Assembly: GCF_000143085.1 (NCBI RefSeq) | Contig: NC_014315.1 | Location: forward strand, 248,001 to 312,000 | DNA length: 64,000 bases | Origin: Nitrosococcus watsonii C-113 | GTDB lineage: Bacteria > Pseudomonadota > Gammaproteobacteria > Nitrosococcales > Nitrosococcaceae | Direction of reading: 5' to 3' | In this document: piece by piece, positions 1 to 7,941 of the stretch | Layout: each line of letters begins with the position of its first letter | How positions within the stretch are numbered: position 1 is the stretch's first letter | Made by a program: the position numbers and the translations under genes | The notes under the pieces: model-generated | The model's database searches: none | Told to the model about the DNA's origin: nothing | What the model saw: only the letters and a program-made list of their open reading frames with translations

Positions 1-56
1 TGAAGTAATGAATTGCGTGCTGATAAAGCCATTCTTATTTGAATGCAAGGAAGCTG

Positions 57-1274
57 ATGGCTGCTGGCCTTGAGCACTTGCAAGCATTGCTACCGGTAGC
101 AGGAGTTGAGCTGGGGGCGATGGCTGCGGGAATTCGCTACCGCGATCGTCCTGATTTAGCGATAATAACAGTGACTGAGGGCAGTACCTGTGCCGCTGTT
201 TTCACTCGTAATGTCTTTTGTGCCGCACCTGTAATCGTAGCTCGTCGTCATTTAGCTGGAAACTCTCCGCGCTTTCTCTTGATTAATGCGGGCAATGCCA
301 ATGCGGGCACCGGCATCCAGGGAATAGTAGATGCTGAGACCTGCTGCGCCACTTTGGCCGAACTGGGTGGAGTGGCTTCCACGGCGGTTCTTCCCTTTTC
401 TACGGGAGTCATTGGTGAGCGGCTACCAGTCTCCCATATACAAGCCGTATTACCTCAAGCCTGGCAAGCGTGCTCGTCGACGGGATGGTTGGCAGCAGCA
501 CATGCCATAATGACTACCGATACCACACCCAAAGGTACCTCCGTCCATTTTATCTATCAAGGTCACCCAGTAACCGTCACGGGTATTGCTAAAGGGTCCG
601 GTATGATCCGACCTGATATGGCTACTATGCTGGCTTTTCTAGCGACTGATGCTCGGGTTTCTAAGGAAGTATTACAGCGTTGTCTCGCCCGAGGAGTGGC
701 AGAGAGCTTTAATCGCATTACCGTCGATGGTGATACTTCCACGAATGACGCCTGTGTCCTTCTGGCCACGGGGCAAAGTGAGGTTTCTATCGCCACGGTT
801 GAGGACCCGGCTTTTGCCGCCTTGCAGCAGGCAGTGAGCGAGGTATGTTTATCTTTGGCCCAGGCTATTGTTCGGGATGGAGAAGGGGCGACTAAGTTTA
901 TTACGATCGAAGTGACTGGAGGGAGGAATATTCAAGAATGCGAGCAGGTAGCTTATACGATTGCTCAATCTCCTTTGGTCAAGACCGCCTGCTTTGCTAG
1001 CGATCCCAATTGGGGCCGGATTCTTGCTGCTATAGGGCGCAGCGGAGTGCCTGACCTTGAAATAAGAGGCGTTTCTCTTTATTTAGGTGAGGTTTGCGTG
1101 ATCCACAGGGGCGTTCCTCATCCCGAGTATACCGAAGAGCAGGGTCGAACAGTCATGGCTCAGGATGATATCACCTTAAAGGTGGAGTTAGGCAGGGGGG
1201 ATTCCCGTGTGCAAATCTGGACCTGCGATCTCTCTTTTGCCTATGTAAAAATTAATGCTGAATACCGCAGTTGA
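57..1274 (+). CDS. argJ: Bifunctional glutamate N-acetyltransferase / N-acetylglutamate synthase ArgJ
   Basis: ArgJ moves the acetyl group from N-acetylornithine to glutamate in the cyclic arginine pathway, and the bifunctional forms also acetylate glutamate from acetyl-CoA. The protein is about 405 residues, the usual length. It carries the self-cleavage site in the motif [15 protein letters not shown]: the precursor is cut between Ala and Thr at about residue 190, leaving Thr as the nucleophile of the beta chain. The frame is open from a TTG at 39, but the ATG at 57 gives the family's typical N-terminus ([17 protein letters not shown]) and has a GGA-type ribosome site just upstream. Whether it is bifunctional or only transfers the acetyl group cannot be told from sequence alone. 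Downstream genes run the other way. Confidence 0.95.
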   Translation: MAAGLEHLQALLPVAGVELGAMAAGIRYRDRPDLAIITVTEGSTCAAVFTRNVFCAAPVIVARRHLAGNSPRFLLINAGNANAGTGIQGIVDAETCCATLAELGGVASTAVLPFSTGVIGERLPVSHIQAVLPQAWQACSSTGWLAAAHAIMTTDTTPKGTSVHFIYQGHPVTVTGIAKGSGMIRPDMATMLAFLATDARVSKEVLQRCLARGVAESFNRITVDGDTSTNDACVLLATGQSEVSIATVEDPAFAALQQAVSEVCLSLAQAIVRDGEGATKFITIEVTGGRNIQECEQVAYTIAQSPLVKTACFASDPNWGRILAAIGRSGVPDLEIRGVSLYLGEVCVIHRGVPHPEYTEEQGRTVMAQDDITLKVELGRGDSRVQIWTCDLSFAYVKINAEYRS

Positions 1275-1316
1275 TGATCGGATAGGCATATGCTTGGGGA
1301 AGTTAGCACCATAAAT

Positions 1317-1673
1317 CTAGGAATGAGCAGACATCTTTTTCGTATCGGTGAGATAGAGTTTGTTGCCGATCAGCTTAAATGGTATCGGTTCTAAGCGAGT
1401 TCCAGGACAGGGACCAGCCAAGCAGAGGCCATCATGAAACCGGAATAAGGCCCCGTGAGTTGCACATTGGATATATTGTCCTTCCAAATCGAGGAATTGA
1501 TGAGGGAGCCAGTTGAGAGTCACTCCCGTGTGGGGACAGCGGTTTAGGTAGATCCAGAGCTGGGTAGCTTGGCGAATAACAAAAATTTCCTGCTGGTCAA
1601 GGGTAAAACCGCGGGTGCCGCACTCTGGAAGGTCTTCCAAGTGGCATAAAAATAGGGGTGAAGTCTCTGTCAT
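1317..1673 (-). CDS. Small Rieske [2Fe-2S] protein
   Basis: A 118-residue protein with both halves of the Rieske cluster signature: CPHTGV (Cys-x-His) and, about 26 residues later, CATHGALF (Cys-x-x-His). These ligands bind a [2Fe-2S] centre with two Cys and two His. There is no membrane anchor or catalytic domain, so it resembles stand-alone Rieske ferredoxins and NirD-like proteins. The ATG at 1673 overlaps the stop codon of the upstream sugar kinase as ATGA, which favours this start over one 17 codons further upstream and suggests coupled translation. It is the last gene of the adk / sugar-kinase unit. Its redox partner is unknown. Confidence 0.85.
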   Translation of the reverse strand: MTETSPLFLCHLEDLPECGTRGFTLDQQEIFVIRQATQLWIYLNRCPHTGVTLNWLPHQFLDLEGQYIQCATHGALFRFHDGLCLAGPCPGTRLEPIPFKLIGNKLYLTDTKKMSAHS

Positions 1674-2554
1674 CGTATTGATTGCTGCTGGTTTCCTAGG
1701 TCTTTGAATCCTTGCTGGCCACACTTACGGCCAGCCAGTTGGCACGCCAAAGCAAGACTTTCAGACAGAGAGTGGTTGCGCAGACGGGCATCAAGAAACC
1801 CCGCGTTGAAAGTATCTCCCGCGCCCAGGGTATCTACTACTTGGGGTGGAAAAAAAGCTGGTGCGTGTTTTATCTCCCCTCCATCACCAAGAGCGTAGGC
1901 TCCCTCCTTGCCCCAAGCGCAGACTTTCTCAGTATGGGGCAGGGATGAGTGTAATTCCTGGAGAAAGGTTTGAGCCTCTGCGTAGCCGTGGTAAGCTGCA
2001 TAATGGCGGGAGAATAATAAAATAGTGGCGCCCTCAAAAAGATTTTCAATATTGGCTCTGGGTTTTTCAATCTCTACTGACCAGGGAAGGGATGGAAGTT
2101 TTTCCCGGACGAAGGTTAGCATACGAAGCGTTTCCGTAATATTACGGCCTTCAAAGTGGAGCCAATCGAAAGCAGAGAGCTTAATCTTTGCGAAATCGGC
2201 AAAGCTAAACTCCGGGAGAGTCCGATAGTGGACAATTGTACGGGTGCCTGTAGCGCGGCTTAAGGTAATATAGGATGTGGGTGTCTTTCCTTTCGCAACC
2301 CGGCAATTATTTACCTTGATACCTTCCAGTTTCAATTGCTGGGCAATGAACTGTCCGTCGGGGTCATCCGCTACGATTCCTGCGAAAGCGCATTTGTGGC
2401 CGAGCTGTTGGAGAACAGTAAGGGTATTAGGGCAATTCCCCCCCACGGAGCGGCGTTGCGATAAAGCCCTGCGTTCTTCATCCTCTGTAGGATAATATTC
2501 AACGGTGTTAATAATATCAAGGGTGGCGGTTCCGATACCGAGTATCTTGGCCAT
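1670..2554 (-). CDS. PfkB-family sugar kinase, ketohexokinase-like
   Basis: A 294-residue ribokinase/PfkB-family kinase. The N-terminal glycine motif VGGNCPNTLTVLQQLG and the C-terminal signature DTLGAGDTFNAGF (catalytic Asp and anion hole) are intact. Several internal motifs resemble animal ketohexokinase (fructokinase) rather than bacterial FruK or ribokinase: HFEGRN, VEIEKPR, VCAWGKEGA, FPPQVVDTLGAGDTFNA and CQLAGRKCGQQGF. This suggests phosphorylation of fructose or a similar ketose, but that is inferred from motifs recalled from the family. It lies 10 nt downstream of adk and overlaps the Rieske gene by ATGA, so the three are probably one operon. Confidence 0.85.
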   Translation of the reverse strand: MAKILGIGTATLDIINTVEYYPTEDEERRALSQRRSVGGNCPNTLTVLQQLGHKCAFAGIVADDPDGQFIAQQLKLEGIKVNNCRVAKGKTPTSYITLSRATGTRTIVHYRTLPEFSFADFAKIKLSAFDWLHFEGRNITETLRMLTFVREKLPSLPWSVEIEKPRANIENLFEGATILLFSRHYAAYHGYAEAQTFLQELHSSLPHTEKVCAWGKEGAYALGDGGEIKHAPAFFPPQVVDTLGAGDTFNAGFLDARLRNHSLSESLALACQLAGRKCGQQGFKDLGNQQQSIR

Positions 2555-2564
2555 CGGTTAGTTG

Positions 2565-3218
2565 TTATTTAACGGTTTCTAGAATTTTTCCAATGTTTTT
2601 GGCGATTTTAGTGATATCATCGGCGCCATTAACCCTGTATAGTTTACCTTGAGCTTCGTAATAATCGACCAGGGGAGCGGTTTGGGCTTCGTAAACCCGT
2701 AAGCGGTTGCTGATGGTCTCCTCGTTATCGTCCGAGCGTTGAACGAGTTGATCACTGCTGCATTTATCACAACGTTGGTCCACTTGGGGTGGTGAAAAAT
2801 AAATATTGTAGATAGCCCCGCAGGCTTGGCAAGTGCGCCGCCCAGTGAGCCGCTTCATTAGCACTTCGAATTCCACATCCAGCAGAATTACGGCCTGGAG
2901 AGGTTGTTCTAGAACGGCCAGCACCTCATCGAGCGCCTGGGCCTGGGCAAAATTCCGGGGAAACCCATCGAGGATATAGCCTTTAGCGGCATCAGGCTGG
3001 GTTAGCCGTTCCCGAATAATGCCGATGACAATTTGATCAGATACTAATTCCCCCGCCTCCATGGCTGCTTTTGCCTGTTTTCCCAGCTCGTTACCAGCGG
3101 TTACAGCAGCACGCAGCAAGTCTCCAGTAGAGATCTGAGGGATATTATATTGTTGGGATAGGTGCTCACCCTGGGTACCTTTGCCAGAACCTGGAGCGCC
3201 AAGTAACACTGTTCTCAT
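2565..3218 (-). CDS. adk: Adenylate kinase with zinc-type lid
   Basis: Adenylate kinase interconverts ATP + AMP and 2 ADP. The 217-residue protein has the P-loop GAPGSGKGT near the N-terminus, the AMP-binding ISTGDLLRAA segment and the DGFPRN motif at about residues 84-89. The lid carries four cysteines (C130, C133, C150, C153, pattern C-x2-C-x16-C-x2-C), the zinc-binding lid common in Gram-positives; enterobacterial enzymes use a hydrogen-bond network there. It is the first gene of a leftward unit followed after 10 nt by a sugar kinase. Confidence 0.97.
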   Translation of the reverse strand: MRTVLLGAPGSGKGTQGEHLSQQYNIPQISTGDLLRAAVTAGNELGKQAKAAMEAGELVSDQIVIGIIRERLTQPDAAKGYILDGFPRNFAQAQALDEVLAVLEQPLQAVILLDVEFEVLMKRLTGRRTCQACGAIYNIYFSPPQVDQRCDKCSSDQLVQRSDDNEETISNRLRVYEAQTAPLVDYYEAQGKLYRVNGADDITKIAKNIGKILETVK

Positions 3219-3525
3219 AATAAATGCGCCTCGAAATAGCCCCTTTAAATCAAGTGTAGAAGTAAGTATTAAGAAATTTATTATTCTTTAATCTAACTTA
3301 CTAATCTTCAGACTGGGACTCAAAAAGCTGCTACGCTACCGTGCTGGGCGATAGGAGTCAATTAGCTGGAGCGGAGAGAGAATTAGGAGCCGGCAAGCAG
3401 GGTATAAAGGCAAGATTAAAAGGCCCACTTGGTCTAATATGGGCATTCTCGGCGTCCTAACGCTTACAATCCATACTTTTAGTGGATAAAAGGTTTTGTT
3501 GTTAATCAATTAAGGAGAATAAAGG
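3219..3525. promoter_or_regulatory. Divergent intergenic region between adk and PPi-phosphofructokinase
   Basis: A 307-bp gap that must hold promoters for both genes. No convincing -10/-35 pair was picked out by eye. It contains an AT-rich imperfect inverted repeat at 3261-3302 (arms AGTAAGT / ACTTACT and ATTAAGAA / TTCTTTAAT). A good ribosome site, AAGGAG at 3512-3517, precedes the ATG at 3526. Confidence 0.5.
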
Positions 3526-4791
3526 ATGGCCAAAAAGAATGCATTTTATGCTCAATCTGGCGGCGTGACTGCGGTTATCAATGCTTCTGCCTGCGGCGTT
3601 ATTGAAACGGCGCGGCAGCATCCGGAGGTCATTGGCAAAGTTTATGCCGGGCGTAATGGCATCATTGGGGCCTTAACCGAAGATCTTATCGATACCAGCC
3701 AGGACAGCAATAATGACATTGCTGCTTTACGGCATACGCCGGGAGGAGCTTTTGGGTCTTGCCGGTATAAACTCAAGGGACTCGAGGAAAACAAGGCTGA
3801 GTATGAACGTCTGATTGAGGTGTTCAAGGCACACGATATTGGCTATTTCTTTTATAATGGCGGTGGCGACTCTCAGGACACCGCCCACAAAGTCTCCCAG
3901 CTTGGGGAGCGGCTAGGATATCCCATCACGTGTATTGGGGTTCCTAAGACCGTCGATAATGACTTGCCGATTACTGATAACTGCCCGGGTTTTGGATCTG
4001 TAGCGAAATATGTGGCAGTTTCAGTGCGAGAGGCAGCCTTGGATGTGGTCTCCATGGCCCGAACTTCGACAAAAGTTTTTATCCTTGAAGTGATGGGACG
4101 CCATGCAGGTTGGATTGCCGCTGCGGGCGGGCTAGCAGCAGAGCGGGAAGGAGACGCTCCTCACATCATTTTATTTCCTGAAATCCCCTTCGAGCAAGGG
4201 CAATTCCTAGAGAAGGTGGATGCCAGCGTCAAGGATTATGGCTATTGCGTGGTGGTAGCTTCGGAAGGTGTTCGTAACCAGGAAGGCCAATTTTTATCTG
4301 AAACCGGGTCGCGGGATGCCTTCGGCCATGCCCAGCTGGGTGGGGTAGCTCCTTTTATTGCCCGGATGGTGAAAGAGCAGTTGGGTTATAAATATCATTG
4401 GGCGGTTGCTGATTATTTGCAGCGGGCAGCACGGCATATCGCCTCCCAGGTGGATGTGGAGCAAGCCTATGCGGTGGGCAAAGCGGCTGTAGAATTCGCC
4501 ATCAGAGGTAAAAATGCGGTGATGCCTACTATCCTCCGCGCCTCTCACGATCCCTATCGTTGGGAGATTGGTTCAGCGCCCCTAAAGGACGTAGCCAATG
4601 TGGAGAAAACCCTGCCCCGAAGCTATATCACTCAAGAAGGGTTTGGTATTACGGAAGAGGGGCGGCGCTACCTTGCTCCCTTAATTCAAGGAGAAGATTA
4701 TCCTCCCTATAAAAATGGATTACCCGACTATGTTGAGCTCAAAAATGTTCCGGTTGAGAAGAAACTCAAGGAAGCATTTACCTTACGCTGA
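3526..4791 (+). CDS. pfp: Pyrophosphate-dependent 6-phosphofructokinase
   Basis: A 421-residue phosphofructokinase that uses PPi rather than ATP to interconvert fructose 6-phosphate and fructose 1,6-bisphosphate. The phosphoryl-donor loop reads NGGGDSQDTA; the second Asp where ATP enzymes have Gly is diagnostic of the PPi type. The catalytic loop reads PKTVDNDLP with the Lys found in PPi-dependent enzymes, and MGRHAGW binds the sugar. The reaction is reversible. In some methanotrophs and other autotrophs such enzymes also act on sedoheptulose phosphates and recover PPi, a likely role beside the Calvin-cycle genes here. It is monocistronic and followed by a terminator. Confidence 0.95.
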   Translation: MAKKNAFYAQSGGVTAVINASACGVIETARQHPEVIGKVYAGRNGIIGALTEDLIDTSQDSNNDIAALRHTPGGAFGSCRYKLKGLEENKAEYERLIEVFKAHDIGYFFYNGGGDSQDTAHKVSQLGERLGYPITCIGVPKTVDNDLPITDNCPGFGSVAKYVAVSVREAALDVVSMARTSTKVFILEVMGRHAGWIAAAGGLAAEREGDAPHIILFPEIPFEQGQFLEKVDASVKDYGYCVVVASEGVRNQEGQFLSETGSRDAFGHAQLGGVAPFIARMVKEQLGYKYHWAVADYLQRAARHIASQVDVEQAYAVGKAAVEFAIRGKNAVMPTILRASHDPYRWEIGSAPLKDVANVEKTLPRSYITQEGFGITEEGRRYLAPLIQGEDYPPYKNGLPDYVELKNVPVEKKLKEAFTLR

Positions 4792-4827
4792 ACGCTGAAG
4801 TTCTCCATGGAGGTAAATTTTATAGTC

Positions 4828-4864
4828 CCCCCGGGGAGTTTTATCCGCGGGGGTATTTCTTTTC
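4828..4864 (+). terminator. Rho-independent terminator after the phosphofructokinase gene
   Basis: GC-rich stem CCCCCGGGGA (4828-4837) pairs with TCCGCGGGGG (4844-4853) with one mismatch and a 6-nt loop GTTTTA, followed by TATTTCTTTT. It lies about 36 bases after the stop codon of the phosphofructokinase. Confidence 0.8.
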
Positions 4865-4884
4865 GTGCATCCTGTCTTTGTTGA

Positions 4885-5862
4885 TTATCTTGTACTAGCC
4901 GCAAGGGTGAAGCCGGACAGCATATTAGCAAAGGTAGCTCCAAGCTGGCGAGAGAAACGATCTAGGAGTTTAGGCTTGGGGGTGTAATCGATAATTTTTT
5001 CCGCTCCTATAATCTCGCGGGCCACATAGCTACTGTTTCCCAAGCCATCAATCAAACCTAGATCGATAGCTTGCTCGCCTGTCCAGACCAAGCCGGTGAA
5101 TAGGGAAGAATCGTTCTTGAGTCGATCTCCGCGGTTGTCTTTTACAACTTGAATGAATTGCTTTTGAATATTGTCTAGCATCTTTTGGATATGTTGGGCT
5201 TCGAATTCTTTCATAGGCGAGAATGGATCAAGAAAGCCTTTATAGTCGCCTGCAGTAAAGAGGCGCCGTTCAATCCCTAGTTTTTCCATAGCTTCCACGA
5301 AGCCGAAACTATTGATTAGAGCACCAATGGAACCCACGATACTTGCTTTGTCCGCATAAATTTGATCCGCCGCTACTGCAATGTAATATCCTCCCGAGGC
5401 GCAGATGTCTGTAATAACGGCGTGGATAGGAATATCAGGATGTTTTTTGCGCAGTTGATGAACTTGGTCATTGATTTGACTTGCCTGAACTGGGCTGCCT
5501 CCAGGACTATTGATATGCAGTATTAACCCCGCGATATGCTCGTTTTCAAAGGCGGCTTTTAGTCCTTTTTTTATATTTTCCGCATTTGCAAACGAGTCGG
5601 CGCCAATGATTCCTTCTATGTTCACTAAGGCGGTGTGGGGGGCAGTTATTCCTGGAGCGCTAAGCCCATTGGGAAGATAAAGCAGTAAGAGAGCAAGTAA
5701 ATAGGCCGCAAAGAGTATTTTGAAAAAAATACTCCAACGACGTGCCCGCCGTTGTTCTTTAAGCGCGCTAAAAGCCAAACGTTCCAGGACGTCTCGCTCC
5801 CAGTTGCGTTGGATTTCCTGCGTTTTGCTTAGATCGGTTGTCGGTGCATCTTGGTTTGACAT
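4885..5862 (-). CDS. sppA: S49-family membrane serine peptidase, SppA type
   Basis: A 325-residue single-domain S49 peptidase, the short form of SppA that degrades leftover signal peptides in the cytoplasmic membrane. A cytoplasmic N-terminus is followed by one membrane segment at about residues 48-66 (FKILFAAYLLALLLLYL). The nucleophile Ser lies in ICASGGYYIA and the general base Lys in YADKASIVGSIG, the Ser-Lys dyad of the family; HINSPGGSP forms the oxyanion region. Its gene is followed leftward by the phosphofructokinase terminator region. SohB is an alternative name, but the length and ASGGYY context favour SppA. Confidence 0.9.
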   Translation of the reverse strand: MSNQDAPTTDLSKTQEIQRNWERDVLERLAFSALKEQRRARRWSIFFKILFAAYLLALLLLYLPNGLSAPGITAPHTALVNIEGIIGADSFANAENIKKGLKAAFENEHIAGLILHINSPGGSPVQASQINDQVHQLRKKHPDIPIHAVITDICASGGYYIAVAADQIYADKASIVGSIGALINSFGFVEAMEKLGIERRLFTAGDYKGFLDPFSPMKEFEAQHIQKMLDNIQKQFIQVVKDNRGDRLKNDSSLFTGLVWTGEQAIDLGLIDGLGNSSYVAREIIGAEKIIDYTPKPKLLDRFSRQLGATFANMLSGFTLAASTR

Positions 5863-5962
5863 GGAGTCTCCATAAACGAAAGTTAGGCTAACAGGGTTAA
5901 TCGTAGGGGGCTAATATCATTAAAAATAAAAGTTGCAACATTTACCGCTTTTCAGTTCGAAG

Positions 5963-6937
5963 TTATTTAGTTCCGATTTTGATAGCGTATGCTTCCATGA
6001 CAGCATTTAATTCCTCCGGTAGAGGAGCAATCGTCTTTATCGTTTTTTTCCCCTCGGGTAGGGTGAAGATGAGTTGGCTAGCATGGAGAAATAGCCGACG
6101 CAGTCCCAAGTATCGTAACCGCTTATTGAAGGTGGAATCACCATATTTTTCATCGCCGCCGAGAGGATGCCCAAGGTGGGTGGCGTGTACCCTTATCTGA
6201 TGAGTGCGGCCGGTTTCTAAGGCAACCTCTACAAGAGTCGCTTCATCCCTATAAAACAGCTTGGGGTAGAAACGACTAGCGGCAGGCTTTCCTGCTGGGC
6301 TTACCTTAACTATTCGTTCTTTTGAACGTGATATATTTTTTAGCAGGGGCAAGTCCACCCGCTGGACATTTTTTCGCCAGCGCCCTTTAACGAGGGCAAG
6401 ATAGCGTTTGTGGATAAGCTGTTTTTGCTGCATTGCTTGGAGCGTCAGCAAGGTGCCGCGGGTTTTGGCTATCATGAGACAACCTGAAGTTTCCCGGTCT
6501 AAACGGTGTACTAGCTCCAAAAAAGTCGCCTCTGGACGTAAAGCCCGCAGCACCTCAATAATTCCATAGCTTACACCACTTCCCCCGTGAACTGGGATTC
6601 CAGCTGGTTTGTCGAGTATGAGCAGTTCCTTATCCTCATACAATAAGCTATTTTTAATCAGGAATAAGAGGAAGTGGGCTATCGGTCTCTTAAGGGGGGG
6701 ATGAGATACGCGCAGTGGCGGAATTCTGACTTGGTCGCCTTGTTGTAGGCGGTAGCTACTAGTGATGCGAGATTTATTAACCCGGACCTCTCCTCGGCGG
6801 AGGCAACGGTAAATTCGACTCTTGGGAACCCCCTTGAGATGGGAGAATAAAAAATTGTCGATCCGCTGACCTACCTGCTCTAGGTGTATTTCCAGGATGC
6901 GGACTTGAGCTGCCGGCGGTTTTTTCACAGTATTCAT
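5963..6937 (-). CDS. rluC: 23S rRNA pseudouridine synthase RluC
   Basis: A 324-residue RluA-family enzyme. An S4 RNA-binding domain occupies the first ~90 residues (IDNFLFSHLKGVPKSRIYRCLRRGEVRVN), and the catalytic domain has HRLDRETSGCLMIAK with the active-site Asp. RluC modifies U955, U2504 and U2580 of 23S rRNA in E. coli. The assignment over RluD rests on S4-domain similarity and on context: it diverges from rne exactly as rluC does in enterobacteria. The last residues fall about 100 bp beyond the sppA start. Confidence 0.92.
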   Translation of the reverse strand: MNTVKKPPAAQVRILEIHLEQVGQRIDNFLFSHLKGVPKSRIYRCLRRGEVRVNKSRITSSYRLQQGDQVRIPPLRVSHPPLKRPIAHFLLFLIKNSLLYEDKELLILDKPAGIPVHGGSGVSYGIIEVLRALRPEATFLELVHRLDRETSGCLMIAKTRGTLLTLQAMQQKQLIHKRYLALVKGRWRKNVQRVDLPLLKNISRSKERIVKVSPAGKPAASRFYPKLFYRDEATLVEVALETGRTHQIRVHATHLGHPLGGDEKYGDSTFNKRLRYLGLRRLFLHASQLIFTLPEGKKTIKTIAPLPEELNAVMEAYAIKIGTK

Positions 6938-7941
6938 AAGCCTAGTTATAATACCAAGGAATACACCTATTTGATGCTTAAGGAACAGCCTGATATATTG
7001 CGAAGAGTTAATTCACCGCCCGCGAGTTGCGTGTATAAGTAAAGGGGGTAGTTTGAAGGCACTGTTTTAAAAAAGACTTGTCCAAGTATATTTTGGATGC
7101 GGATGGCGTGGCTGCCCACCGGTGAGAAGGGATATATTTTTATATGTGGTGTTTGACTAATTTAATTAGTAAGGGGATTAGGTTTTTGGGGTCCGAGTGG
7201 CCGGGGCAGCTCCCTATAAGTCATATATCAGCCACTTGTTAGTAGAATATAATGAAGAATTGTTGTGGCTGCGCCGATTCTAACTCTGATGGAAGAGTGT
7301 CTAGGCTGCAGCAGTAAAACAAGGTTTTGCGTAGAGTAACGAGTAGATTTTTTGAGGTTCTTGTGGTGAAAAGCTGGGTCACGATTTATGATAAGAAAGT
7401 TCGGGCGATCCCGCTTTTTCCGGGCTTAGAAAATAAGCGAAATGTGGACGAGCAAAGGCTATTGCCGTGCTTGAAAAAATGATTGATATTCTCCCCGCTC
7501 ATATTATTCATATATGTGCAGAGTGGTGAGGGCTTCTGGCGGAGCAACTTTGCCGATGGGTGGACAGGTGAGGTGGAGCCGTCTCTACAGAGACGGGATG
7601 GCTAGTAGTCGCACAACTAAGGACATGAAGTACGTGTACACTGGTCTACTTCTTTTGTCTCAATGGGAAGAAATCTGATATAGGGGGCGGGTATCTTAAT
7701 TATATTATCAACAGACTAGGTTGCCCGGTCTTTAATTATGTCCTAAATTGTGAAGTTTTCTAGGCCCGAGCACATAGACCCTCATACTAAAATTAGCGTT
7801 TTGATCGCTATTCTCGTTTCTCTCGCGAGTACCCGCAGCATGGCTGCTGCTTATTATATAAGCTTGATGTATTTGAATTTTTGAATAGGCAGGAAGTTGG
7901 CTGAGGGTGTAAATATGCGCAGAAATTAAGGAACGAGACAC
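6938..7941. promoter_or_regulatory. Long rluC-rne intergenic region with probable structured rne leader
   Basis: A 1004-bp gap with no convincing gene on either strand. Near rne it contains several hairpins on the + strand: CCGTCTC-TACA-GAGACGG (7579-7596), TAGCG-N7-CGCTA (7794-7810) and a GCAGC/GCTGC stem (7835-7850). In E. coli the rne leader is long and structured and lets RNase E cut its own mRNA. A comparable autoregulatory leader is likely here, by inference. A TATAAT at 7248-7253 has no good -35 box. AAGGA lies 11 bases before the rne start. Confidence 0.5.

Noticed and set aside
7248-7253. TATAAT as rne promoter
   Set aside because: No acceptable -35 box at 15-19 bases, so it was not called as a promoter.
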